From an uncultured Clostridium sp. (GTDB taxonomy: Bacteria; Bacillota; Clostridia; Clostridiales; Clostridiaceae): a stretch of DNA of 64,000 bases. Numbering within the stretch: position 1 is the stretch's first letter; each line of letters starts with the position of its first letter. Positions 34,374-43,329 of the stretch are shown one piece after another. A program made the translations under genes and the position numbers. The stretch is taken from the NCBI GenBank assembly GCA_900547475.1, contig URGW01000012.1:15841-79840 (forward strand), written 5' to 3'. The notes below the pieces were generated by a model. That model was not told the DNA's origin. It did not search any database and worked only from the letters and a program-made list of their open reading frames with translations.

Positions 34374-36695
34374 ATGAGTAATAAATTAAAGTTATGGTAT
34401 AAAGAGCCTGCAAAAGAATGGGTAGAATCTCTTCCTCTTGGGAATGGTAGGTTAGGTGCCATGGTTTCAGGAGATGTATATAATGATAGAATTGCATTAA
34501 ATGAAGATACATTATGGACAGGGGTTCCGGGAGATAAAAATAATTATGAAGCTATTAATTATTTAGAAGAGGTTAGAGAGTTAATTTTAGATGAAAAATA
34601 TTATGATGCCCAAGAGCTTATGAATAATAAGCTCTTAGCGGGATATACTGAATCATATGCTCCACTTGGTGATTTAAATTTAAAGTTTAATCATGTTGAA
34701 AAATATGAAGAATATAAAAGAGAATTAGATATAGAAAATGCAAAAGTAACTATAACATACAATATAAATAAAATTAATTATAAAAGAGAAGTTTTTATTT
34801 CAGCACCAGATAATGCAATAATAATTAAATTAAGTTCAGATAAAGAAAAAAGTATAAGCTTTAGTGCTGCTTTAAAAAGCTTATTAAAGTCAGAAGTTTA
34901 TAAATTGGATAAGGATATTATTGCATTAAAGGGAGTAACTCCTATAAAAGCTTTACCAGGTTATGTAAATGAGGATGATGCTATTATTTACGATGAAAAT
35001 GGACAACTTGGAATGAGATTTGAAGTTCAATTAGAATCAAGAGTTACAGATGGGAATATTACTGTAAAGAATGGAATAGTTAATATAGAAAATGCTACAG
35101 ATGTAACTTTAATAATAGTTGCTAATACAAGCTTTAATGGATTTGATAAAGAGCTTGGAGCTGAAGGAAAAGATGAGAAACTTTTATGTAAGACACAATT
35201 AGAAAAACTAAAAAATAAATCTTATGAAGAAATTTTAAAAGATCATATAAGGGATTATAAAAGTCTTTTTGAAAGAGTTGAATTTTCTTTAGGTAATGAA
35301 GATTTAAGTGATATACCAACAAATGAAAGATTAGAAAGACTTAGACTTAACGAAGAAGATTTGGGACTAATAAGCCTTTACTTTCAATATGGTAGGTATC
35401 TATTAATAAGTTCATCAAGAAATGGAAGTCAGCCAGCAAATTTACAAGGTATTTGGAATGAAGATTTAAGACCAGCTTGGAGTAGTAATTACACAGTAAA
35501 TATTAATACTGAAATGAATTATTGGGCAGCAGAAGTTTGCAATTTATCAGAATGTCATAATCCACTTTTAAATATGTTAAGTGATTTAAGCATAACTGGA
35601 GCAAAGACAGCTAAAACAATGTTTAATTGTAATGGATGGACTACAAATCATAATGTTGATTTATGGAGATATTCTAGTACTGTAGGTGGTAGTAGTGAAT
35701 GGGGATTTTGGCCAATGGGTGGAGCATGGATGTGTCAACATCTTTGGGAACATTATGATTTTACTAGAGATATAAAATTTTTAAAAAATGAAGCATATCC
35801 AATTATGAAAGGTGCAGCAACATTTATATTAGATTATTTAATTGAAGATAGAAATGGGAATCTAGTTACATGTCCATCAACATCTCCAGAAAATAATTTT
35901 TTTGATGTAGAGGGAAGAAAATGTTGCGCAAGTATGATGTCTACAATGGATATTGCTATTATAAGAGATTTATTTAATAATTGTATATCTGCTATTAACA
36001 TCTTAAATTATGATAAAGAATTTAGGGTAACTTTAATGAAAGCACTTGAAAGAATTCCACAGTATAAAATAAATAAATTTGGAGGAATTCAAGAGTGGTT
36101 TAAAGACTTTGATGAATATGAACCTGGACATAGACATATGTCTCATTTATTTGCTCTTTATCCAGGAAGGGAAATAACAGAGAGAAAAAATCTATCATTA
36201 TTTCAAGCAAGTAAAAAAACATTAGAAAGAAGATTAAGCAAAGGGGGAGGGCATACTGGTTGGAGTTGTGCATGGATAATTAATTTTTATGCAAGATTAA
36301 AAGAAGCTGAATTAGCAGATAAATATTTACATGTATTATTAAAGAAGTTGACGTTTATTAATTTATTTTGTGTACATCCCCCATTTCAAATTGATGGTAA
36401 CTTTGGTGGTACAGCAGGAATAGCAGAAATGCTTATTCAAAGTCATGATGAAGTTATAGAAATATTACCTTCAATTCCTAGGAGTTGGTCATATGGAAGT
36501 GTTAAAGGATTAATGGCAAGAGGTGGATTTATAGTTGATTTTAAATGGAGAGATAATATTATAACCAATTTTTCTATAACATCTACTGTTGGAGGAAAGT
36601 GTAAAGTTAAGTTTAATAAAATCTTTGAAGGTTCGATGATTAATGAACTTATAGAATTAGATACAGCTGCAGGAAAAACTTATAGATTAAAATAG
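34374..36695 (+). CDS. GH95 alpha-L-fucosidase (or alpha-L-galactosidase)
   Basis: A 773-residue GH95 inverting enzyme. Features are the N-terminal LPLGNGRLGAMVSG and NEDTLWTG blocks, the catalytic region LQGIWNEDLRPAW...NINTEMNYW, CPSTSPENNF with the acid glutamate, and GNFGGTAGIAEML near the end. Family members hydrolyse terminal alpha-1,2-fucose, as found on both xyloglucan and host glycans. There is no signal peptide. It starts 12 bases after the GH3 gene, so the two form one transcription unit. Confidence 0.92.
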   Translation: MSNKLKLWYKEPAKEWVESLPLGNGRLGAMVSGDVYNDRIALNEDTLWTGVPGDKNNYEAINYLEEVRELILDEKYYDAQELMNNKLLAGYTESYAPLGDLNLKFNHVEKYEEYKRELDIENAKVTITYNINKINYKREVFISAPDNAIIIKLSSDKEKSISFSAALKSLLKSEVYKLDKDIIALKGVTPIKALPGYVNEDDAIIYDENGQLGMRFEVQLESRVTDGNITVKNGIVNIENATDVTLIIVANTSFNGFDKELGAEGKDEKLLCKTQLEKLKNKSYEEILKDHIRDYKSLFERVEFSLGNEDLSDIPTNERLERLRLNEEDLGLISLYFQYGRYLLISSSRNGSQPANLQGIWNEDLRPAWSSNYTVNINTEMNYWAAEVCNLSECHNPLLNMLSDLSITGAKTAKTMFNCNGWTTNHNVDLWRYSSTVGGSSEWGFWPMGGAWMCQHLWEHYDFTRDIKFLKNEAYPIMKGAATFILDYLIEDRNGNLVTCPSTSPENNFFDVEGRKCCASMMSTMDIAIIRDLFNNCISAINILNYDKEFRVTLMKALERIPQYKINKFGGIQEWFKDFDEYEPGHRHMSHLFALYPGREITERKNLSLFQASKKTLERRLSKGGGHTGWSCAWIINFYARLKEAELADKYLHVLLKKLTFINLFCVHPPFQIDGNFGGTAGIAEMLIQSHDEVIEILPSIPRSWSYGSVKGLMARGGFIVDFKWRDNIITNFSITSTVGGKCKVKFNKIFEGSMINELIELDTAAGKTYRLK

Positions 36696-36699
36696 AAGG

Positions 36700-36743
36700 G
36701 AGAATGTGATTAGCTTTAATACTTTTCACATTCTCTATTTATT
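36700..36743 (+). terminator. Terminator after the GH95 gene
   Basis: A perfect 10-bp stem (36700-36709, 36726-36735) followed by TATTTATTT. It separates the enzyme genes from the two-component system. Confidence 0.7.
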
Positions 36744-36774
36744 TAAAGTAAAAAATAATAAAATTTCAATTAAT

Positions 36775-36791
36775 GTATACAATTACAAAGG
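36775..36791 (+). promoter_or_regulatory. Second copy of the shared 17-base motif
   Basis: Fifteen of 17 positions match the element at 29623-29639. It lies 100 bases before the sensor kinase start and includes TACAAT, a good -10 hexamer. Confidence 0.3.
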
Positions 36792-36874
36792 GGATGTGAT
36801 ATATTGAAAGTAATGTGTAGAATTTATAATTGATTTAGATGATTTGAATAAGTTTATAAGTGGGTATTGGAAAA

Positions 36875-38665
36875 ATGAAGTTAATAAAAAATATAATTAA
36901 TAATATGAAAATAAGAACTAAATTAATAATTTCATATTTATCTATAGTAATAGTTACTGTACTAATAGTTGGAGTATACCTAACATCTGGAATGAATAAT
37001 ATAGTAGTGGAAAATGCAGTGAAAGAAGGTAGGTACAATAATAACTCTGTTAAATCTAGAATGGAAGAATTATTAAAATTAGCAATAAATACTTCAGATA
37101 TGATTTATCAAGATGATAATTTACATTCAATGTTAAAAAGAGAATATGATAATTATGGACAAGTTGTTTCAGCATATAATGAGTATACTATATTAAGTGA
37201 TTATTTAAAGTATTATAATGAGTTTAATGGGGTAGAGATGTATGTAGATAATGATACCTTATTAAATGCAACAGGAGTATTTAAAGTTACAGATGAGATT
37301 AGAGGAAGTTCTTGGTATAACAAGGCCATAGATGATAAAGGAATAATAACTTGGTTATATAAAAGAGATGAAACAACAGGTAATTATAGTTTATCTCTTG
37401 TTAGATCAATTAATTCAATTTCTAGAGGTCATATAGGTGTACTAGTAATAAGTATAAGTCCTAATTATTTAGCTAATATAGTTAATGATGAGAGATATAA
37501 AACAAGTATATTAGTAGATGGTAGGGTTATATATTCAAATGATCTTAAAGTTGGAGAAATTGCAGACTTAGGAGGAAGTGAAGCTGAAGCAAGTTATTAT
37601 TATGAGATAAATGAAGAATTTAATGAGAATGGTGATCATTTAATTTTAAATACATTTAAATTAGATAAATCTTTTAATAATATATTTCAAGTTTTAGTAA
37701 ATGTTCCAGTAGATATAATAACTATGGAATCAAATACTGTCATTAAAAAAGGTATACTTATAATTGGGATTGTTATAATGTCGTCATTAATTGTAATATT
37801 ATATTTCTCTAAAAACTTCTCAGATAGAATAAATATATTAAGAAGTGAAATGCATAAGGTTGTTAAAGGAAATTTTAATATAAAAAAAAGTATGGACGGA
37901 AATGATGAGATTTCAGAAGTTTATGATGACTTATATATAATGATGGAAAGTATAAATAAATTAATTGATGAAGTATATATTAGAAAGATTCAACAGGAAA
38001 AATTAATGGTTAAACAAAAAGAAGCTGAGTTTAAAATGCTAGCAAATCAAATTAATCCACATTTTTTATATAATACTTTAGAAACTATTAGAATGAGAGC
38101 TTTTTGCAGTGGAGATAGAGAGCTTGCAAGTATAGTAAAAAAACTAGGTAAAATTATGAGAAGAAATTTAGAAGTTAGTAATCAAAATGTTTCATTTGAA
38201 TCAGAATTAGAGTTAGTTAAGAATTATTTAGAAATACAGGGATTAAGATTTAAAGGTAAGGTTGAACATGAGTTTAATATAGAAATAGACTCAAAAAAAT
38301 ATAATATATTACCATTATTATTACAACCAATTGTAGAAAATGCATTTGTTCATGGTTTAGAAGGTACAAAGGAAAAAGGAAAAATAGTTGTGAGTGCATT
38401 TGAGGATTTGGGATATCTTCTAGTTGAAATATCTGATAATGGTTGTGGTATGTCAAAAGAGAGATTGGAATTTATTAATGATAACTTAGGTAAAACTAAT
38501 AAAAAAGAAAATGGTCATCAAAGTATTGGAATGGGAAATATAAATGAGAGAATAAAAATATTTTATGGTGATGAATATGGAATACATGTATTTAGTGAAT
38601 TAAATGTAGGAACAAAGGTAGTACTAGTATTACCAGCTATTGAAGGAGATGAGGATTTATGTTAA
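36875..38665 (+). CDS. Sensor histidine kinase, YesM family
   Basis: A 596-residue membrane kinase. Two membrane segments (about residues 12-32 and 290-312) flank a large extracellular sensor domain. A HAMP-like linker, the His-kinase block with H396 in INPHFLYNTLE, the N-box QPIVENAFVHGLEG and the G-box SDNGCGMS follow. YesM-type kinases sense oligosaccharides or their binding proteins. The start is uncertain: a GTG at 36860 and an ATG at 36905 are alternatives and none has a strong ribosome-binding site. It overlaps the response-regulator gene by seven bases. Confidence 0.88.
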   Translation: MKLIKNIINNMKIRTKLIISYLSIVIVTVLIVGVYLTSGMNNIVVENAVKEGRYNNNSVKSRMEELLKLAINTSDMIYQDDNLHSMLKREYDNYGQVVSAYNEYTILSDYLKYYNEFNGVEMYVDNDTLLNATGVFKVTDEIRGSSWYNKAIDDKGIITWLYKRDETTGNYSLSLVRSINSISRGHIGVLVISISPNYLANIVNDERYKTSILVDGRVIYSNDLKVGEIADLGGSEAEASYYYEINEEFNENGDHLILNTFKLDKSFNNIFQVLVNVPVDIITMESNTVIKKGILIIGIVIMSSLIVILYFSKNFSDRINILRSEMHKVVKGNFNIKKSMDGNDEISEVYDDLYIMMESINKLIDEVYIRKIQQEKLMVKQKEAEFKMLANQINPHFLYNTLETIRMRAFCSGDRELASIVKKLGKIMRRNLEVSNQNVSFESELELVKNYLEIQGLRFKGKVEHEFNIEIDSKKYNILPLLLQPIVENAFVHGLEGTKEKGKIVVSAFEDLGYLLVEISDNGCGMSKERLEFINDNLGKTNKKENGHQSIGMGNINERIKIFYGDEYGIHVFSELNVGTKVVLVLPAIEGDEDLC

Positions 38666-40206
38666 AGGTTTTAATTGCAGATGATGAACCATATGTAAGA
38701 GAAGGGATTAAAAATATAGTTCCTTGGGATGAGTGTGGGTTTGATATATGTGGAGAAGGGATTGATGGAGATGATACATATAAAAAGATATTTGATTTAA
38801 GTCCTGATTTAGTTCTTATAGATATAAGAATGCCAGGAAAATTAGGATTAGATGTAATCAGAGAAAGTGTAGAAAATGGTTTTAAGGGGAAGTTTATAAT
38901 AATAAGTGGATATTCAGATTTTCAATATGCAAAGCTTGCTATTAAATATGGTGTAAAATCTTATTTGTTAAAGCCTATAGATGAGGATGAACTATATGAT
39001 ATAGCTATTAATTTAAAAAAAGAAATAGAAGATGAAAAAAATAAAATTAGAAATATTGAGATTCAAAAAAAATATGTTAAGGAATATTCATTATCTCAAC
39101 TTATGCTAGGAAAAAAAGTAGATGATTATGAGGAACTTAGAAATTATTTAGATTCTTCAAATTATACAGTAGCTTTAGTATTAAATTATGATGAAAAAAC
39201 AAAAAATGAAAATTTAATAGAACTAGAAAGTTGTGTAAAAAACAGATTGAATAATATTGATGGAGTTGAGGTTTGTAAGGTTAAGGACAAAGTAGCAATA
39301 TTATTTTGTGATGTTAATAGTAGCCATTCTCTTAATATACTAAATAGGGTAAGCAATGAAGTTAGTAAATCATTAAATGGAAGAATATTTTTAACTGTTG
39401 GAAAAAATGTTAATAGTATTGATGATATTATTTTATCTTATACTACAGCAAATGAATTGATGAAAACTAAATTTCTGTTTTTAGAAGAGGCTATACTGAC
39501 TGCTGAAAGAGTAAGGGAACTTAGTAAAAAGGAATTTTTATTTAGTGAAATGGATATTATAAATAAGATTTTTACTTATGTTGAAATTGGAGAAAATATT
39601 AAAATTAAAGAGCTATTAAAAAGTTTAAAGGAAGTGATTCAATCAAAGTTTTATACTGAGGATCAAATTAAAATTTTAATTACAAAAAGTTGCTTAGAGT
39701 TTTATGATAAAATTAAAAATGATTATGAAGTAGATAGAAGTTTGATTTTAGATAAAGAGGTAATAATAAAGGATATTTATAATACTGAAAGTTTACAAGA
39801 AATTATAGAGGTATTAGAAAAAGGATTAATTAGTATTTCAAAGGTTATTTCTTTTAATTCTTCAGATAAATCTATAAAGAGAATAGTTAAATATATTGAA
39901 AATAATTATTATACTGATTTAAAATTAGAGCTTTTAGCAGAAATATTTAATTATAATAGTGCTTATTTAGGTAAAGTTTTTAAGAATAATACAGGAATGA
40001 GTTTTAATACTTACTTAGATACTATAAGGATAGAGCAGGCAAAGAAGCTACTTATGGAGGACAAACTTAAAGTATATCAAGTTTGTGAAAAAGTAGGATA
40101 TAAAAATATTGATTATTTTCATAGTAAATTTAAAAAATATGTAGGGGTTAGTCCTCTTAATTATAAGAAACAGGTGGAAAGTGGAAAAGTTAAAGAGTTA
40201 GTTTAA
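38659..40206 (+). CDS. AraC-type response regulator, YesN family
   Basis: A 515-residue partner of the kinase. The receiver domain (1-120) has the acidic pair D8/D9, phosphoacceptor D55 in LIDIRMPG and K105-region lysine (YLLKP). A long middle region follows, and an AraC-type double HTH fills about the last 100 residues (YNSAYLGKVFKNNTGMSFN). It most likely activates the upstream importer and glycosidase genes when the kinase detects substrate. Confidence 0.9.
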   Translation: MLKVLIADDEPYVREGIKNIVPWDECGFDICGEGIDGDDTYKKIFDLSPDLVLIDIRMPGKLGLDVIRESVENGFKGKFIIISGYSDFQYAKLAIKYGVKSYLLKPIDEDELYDIAINLKKEIEDEKNKIRNIEIQKKYVKEYSLSQLMLGKKVDDYEELRNYLDSSNYTVALVLNYDEKTKNENLIELESCVKNRLNNIDGVEVCKVKDKVAILFCDVNSSHSLNILNRVSNEVSKSLNGRIFLTVGKNVNSIDDIILSYTTANELMKTKFLFLEEAILTAERVRELSKKEFLFSEMDIINKIFTYVEIGENIKIKELLKSLKEVIQSKFYTEDQIKILITKSCLEFYDKIKNDYEVDRSLILDKEVIIKDIYNTESLQEIIEVLEKGLISISKVISFNSSDKSIKRIVKYIENNYYTDLKLELLAEIFNYNSAYLGKVFKNNTGMSFNTYLDTIRIEQAKKLLMEDKLKVYQVCEKVGYKNIDYFHSKFKKYVGVSPLNYKKQVESGKVKELV

Positions 40207-40246
40207 TAAATGGTAAGGTATAACTTAATACCTTACCATTTATTTT
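40205..40246. terminator. Bidirectional terminator between yesN and the ABC exporter operon
   Basis: A perfect 17-bp inverted repeat (40205-40221, 40228-40244) overlaps the last two bases of the yesN-like stop codon and the end of the convergent gene's stop region. Confidence 0.85.
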
Positions 40247-40880
40247 ACTGAACTTCCTTTTTAGAAAATTTATTGCATGTAATAAGATAAGAAGCAAGTA
40301 ATAATGTAAGAGCAATTAATACTCCTAAAATAGTTAGCATTGTAGTATTTAAAGTTATATTGATTTCAGATAGTATTTCTAGCAATGCAGTAGAAAATGC
40401 CATTGGAGTTATGGCTATAAATGTAAGAACATATCTTCCATTTTCAAAGCCTAGCAAGAGAGTAGCAGGCATTAATACTGAAGTGAAAAATACTCCGATT
40501 CCAATAGTAACTAAAGGTACTGCGTATATAGGCATAGAAAAAGTCGAAGCATGTATTCCTATTGTTTTTACAATTATAGATAAAATAGTAGATACAACTA
40601 CAGCAATAAGTGTATTTAATAAACAATAAATATATTTAGAGAAAAGATATTCATTAACTTTAATTGGTAAAGAATAAATTAAATAATTCATTTTACTTCT
40701 TTCTTCATAGAAGGTAATTGAATAGGTAGTCATCATTAAATATATTGCACCAGCAAAAACAATCATATTTGGTTGTACAGCTGCTAAAAATATAGAAAGT
40801 GCAAATGTTATAATTAAATTTTTCTTTATAGATAGTAATGAATTAAATTGAAGTTTCAATAAATTGATAATATTATTCAT
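40245..40880 (-). CDS. ABC-2 type transporter permease
   Basis: A 211-residue membrane protein with about six hydrophobic segments, of the ABC-2 type found with GntR (YtrA)-controlled exporters. It is the last gene of a three-gene unit, with three bases between it and the ATPase gene. The exported substrate is unknown; related systems act in antibiotic stress or peptide export. Confidence 0.8.
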   Translation of the reverse strand: MNNIINLLKLQFNSLLSIKKNLIITFALSIFLAAVQPNMIVFAGAIYLMMTTYSITFYEERSKMNYLIYSLPIKVNEYLFSKYIYCLLNTLIAVVVSTILSIIVKTIGIHASTFSMPIYAVPLVTIGIGVFFTSVLMPATLLLGFENGRYVLTFIAITPMAFSTALLEILSEINITLNTTMLTILGVLIALTLLLASYLITCNKFSKKEVQ

Positions 40881-40883
40881 AAA

Positions 40884-41735
40884 TTAGTTCCTCCTAGTGT
40901 AATATAATAAAATATCTTCAAGAGTACATTTTTCATAAATTGCTTCATCACCAAAAATATCATAAGCTTTTCTTTTATCAGATATTAAGCCTTCAAACCC
41001 AAAAGCACTTTCTTTTAATGAAATAAACTCTCTTTTAATACTGCTATCAACTAACTCTTTTTTTATTTTAACAATTACATGATTATCTAAAATTTCGTCT
41101 TTTTCACCTTTAAGAAGTATTTTCCCCTTATATATCATTACTATATAATCAGCAGCCTTATCTAAATCTGTAGTTATATGAGTAGAATAGAATACTGTCA
41201 TATTATCCATTTCCATGTGATCTTGCATAAGATCTAAAAATTCATTTCTTATTATAGGATCTAAACTAGAGGTCGGTTCATCCATTATTAATAGTCTTGG
41301 ATGATGAGATAAAGCCATTATAAGTTCAAATTGCTTTTTTTGCCCTTTAGATAAATCTTTATAGAGTTTAGATTCATTTATTTGAAATTTATTTATATAT
41401 TTTTTATATAATTCTTCATCCCAGTTAGAATAAAATTTGGATATTATTTTATGAAGATTAGATATTTTACTTTCTTCTAAGAAGCCAGATTCGTCACCAA
41501 CATAAGCAATATTTTCTTTTGTTTTAGTATCTTTATTAATATTGGCATTTAATATTTTAATTTCACCAGAATTAGTCTTAACCATGCCAAGTAAAGATTT
41601 AATAGTAGTAGTTTTACCAGAGCCATTTGGACCAATAAATCCAGTAATATATCCTTCAGGTATATCAAGATTGTCTATAGTTAAAGAAAAGTTTTTATAA
41701 TCTTTTTGTAAATTACGGATTTCAATAGAGTTCAT
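40884..41735 (-). CDS. ABC transporter ATP-binding protein
   Basis: A 283-residue ATPase with Walker A GPNGSGKTTT, a signature reading LSKGQKK and Walker B LLIMDEPTSSLDP, then the STH switch. The C-terminal 60 residues are an extra domain as in YtrB-like exporters. The start codon is two bases after the regulator's stop codon, so it is translationally coupled to it. Confidence 0.92.
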   Translation of the reverse strand: MNSIEIRNLQKDYKNFSLTIDNLDIPEGYITGFIGPNGSGKTTTIKSLLGMVKTNSGEIKILNANINKDTKTKENIAYVGDESGFLEESKISNLHKIISKFYSNWDEELYKKYINKFQINESKLYKDLSKGQKKQFELIMALSHHPRLLIMDEPTSSLDPIIRNEFLDLMQDHMEMDNMTVFYSTHITTDLDKAADYIVMIYKGKILLKGEKDEILDNHVIVKIKKELVDSSIKREFISLKESAFGFEGLISDKRKAYDIFGDEAIYEKCTLEDILLYYTRRN

Positions 41736-41737
41736 AT

Positions 41738-42112
41738 TTATACCTCCTCATAAATACTTTTAAAAATTTCAATACATTCATCTAATGTTAATCCTAGAGA
41801 TTTAGCAGAGATTATTACAGATTCAAGTCTATTTTCCATTTCAGCCATGGCAACCTCTCTTAATCTTTCTGAATTAGAAGCAGAAACAAAGGTACCCTTA
41901 CCAACAACTGTTTCAATAAAGCCTTCTTTTTCTAGTTCTTCATAAGATCTTTTAGAAGTTATAATACTTACTTTAAGTTCCTTTGCTAATGTTCTTATTG
42001 AAGGGAGTGGATCTCCTGGCTTTAAGTTGCCATTTAATATTTGATTTTTAATTTGAGTTTCTATTTGTTCATACAGTGCCACTGGCGAGGAATTATTAAT
42101 TAATATATCCAA
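41738..42112 (-). CDS. GntR-family regulator, YtrA subfamily
   Basis: A 124-residue regulator with an N-terminal winged HTH (ALYEQIETQIKNQIL, then PSIRTLAKELKVS) and only a short C-terminal dimerising part, which defines the YtrA subfamily. These repress their own ABC operon. The palindrome just upstream (42134-42154) is the likely operator. Confidence 0.9.
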   Translation of the reverse strand: MDILINNSSPVALYEQIETQIKNQILNGNLKPGDPLPSIRTLAKELKVSIITSKRSYEELEKEGFIETVVGKGTFVSASNSERLREVAMAEMENRLESVIISAKSLGLTLDECIEIFKSIYEEV

Positions 42113-42133
42113 GTGTTCACCTCCGTATCTAAG

Positions 42134-42154
42134 TGTATATATATTATATATACA
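42134..42154. promoter_or_regulatory. GntR operator-like palindrome
   Basis: A perfect 10-1-10 inverted repeat, TGTATATATA / T / TATATATACA. It lies 22 bases upstream of the regulator start, where it would overlap the promoter. Confidence 0.5.
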
Positions 42155-42203
42155 TATAATATTAATTTACTTGTTAAGAGTCAATAATATTTTGAAATAA
42201 ATT

Positions 42204-42234
42204 ACAAAAAAAAGAAGCCACAATTGTAGCTTCT
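42204..42234 (-). terminator. Terminator of the S66 peptidase gene
   Basis: AGAAGCCAC (42213-42221) pairs with 42226-42234 with one mismatch. On the minus strand it is followed by a T run. It lies directly after the stop codon. Confidence 0.75.
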
Positions 42235-42237
42235 AAA

Positions 42238-43098
42238 TTACGAAAGAGTAATATTTTTACCTATAATAATACATTTAGAATTAGCTCCATGACCAATTTC
42301 CTCTGTTTTAGCAATAGGTAAATTAGGGTTATTTACTATTTTTACTACTAATTCTTCAATAGTAGGAGATACATTATTTTCCTGCATTTTGCTGAAAGTA
42401 CCTAGTATTAAACCTTGAATTTTATCAAAAGCTCCTATTTGTTTAAGTTGATTTAAAAAGGCAGACATAAGGCCAGCTTCACCACCCATGCTTTCTAAAA
42501 ATAAAACTTTATTCGTAAAATCAGGCATATATTTAGTACCAGCTAATTTTAAAAGACAACGAATATTTCCACCTACAACAGTTCCTTCTATCTTTTGGCC
42601 TTGAATAAATTTATAAGAAAAATTAAATAAGTCATTTTTATCATTAAATAAGCTATTAGTAAAATTAGCTTTTTGATTTTCACTATCAGAATAAATAAGA
42701 TTTCTTATTTGATAAAGATAAACAGGATTATTAGTTTGAGAATAAATAGCATTTAGAACTGTAGTTAAATCACTATAACCAAAGAATGGTTTAGGATTTT
42801 TAGATATATAGTCATAATCTAAATACTCTAAAACTTCATTAGCTAAATCACCACCTGAAATATCAAAAATTGCTTTTATTTCATTATTTTTATATAAATT
42901 CATAAAAGCTTTTCCTTTATCTTCAGCCGAGCCATTAAAAGGTGAATCAATTTCATAAATATATTCACTGCTAATAGTATCCAGTCCTAAGTTTTTTAAG
43001 TTTTCAATTAATAAATCAATTTTAGGTTTATTAGTTAATGGTTGACCATTAGAACAGGCAACAATACCAATAAGATTACCTTTTTTTAAAAGACACAT
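42238..43098 (-). CDS. S66-family peptidase (LD-carboxypeptidase/MccF type)
   Basis: A 286-residue serine peptidase. The nucleophile serine lies in FGYSDLT, the glutamate in FLESMGGEAG and the histidine in EEIGHGANS, the S66 Ser-Glu-His triad. Members cleave the L,D bond of muropeptides in recycling or inactivate peptide antibiotics such as microcin C; the sequence does not decide between these. GGAGG precedes the ATG. Confidence 0.88.
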   Translation of the reverse strand: MCLLKKGNLIGIVACSNGQPLTNKPKIDLLIENLKNLGLDTISSEYIYEIDSPFNGSAEDKGKAFMNLYKNNEIKAIFDISGGDLANEVLEYLDYDYISKNPKPFFGYSDLTTVLNAIYSQTNNPVYLYQIRNLIYSDSENQKANFTNSLFNDKNDLFNFSYKFIQGQKIEGTVVGGNIRCLLKLAGTKYMPDFTNKVLFLESMGGEAGLMSAFLNQLKQIGAFDKIQGLILGTFSKMQENNVSPTIEELVVKIVNNPNLPIAKTEEIGHGANSKCIIIGKNITLS

Positions 43099-43329
43099 GA
43101 AAATACCTCCAATATATAACTTTATTATTTATATTAAAATTAATAAACATAAAATATATTATAATACTTTTTAATGGATGTGATTAAACTTATTTTATAT
43201 ATTAAATCACAATATACTTATAATAAATAGCAATTATTCATAACAACTACTAAAAATATACAAAAAATATAATAAATGTAATATAATTAGTTATGACTAG
43301 AAAATAGTTTATAAAAGGGGGAAGTATTT

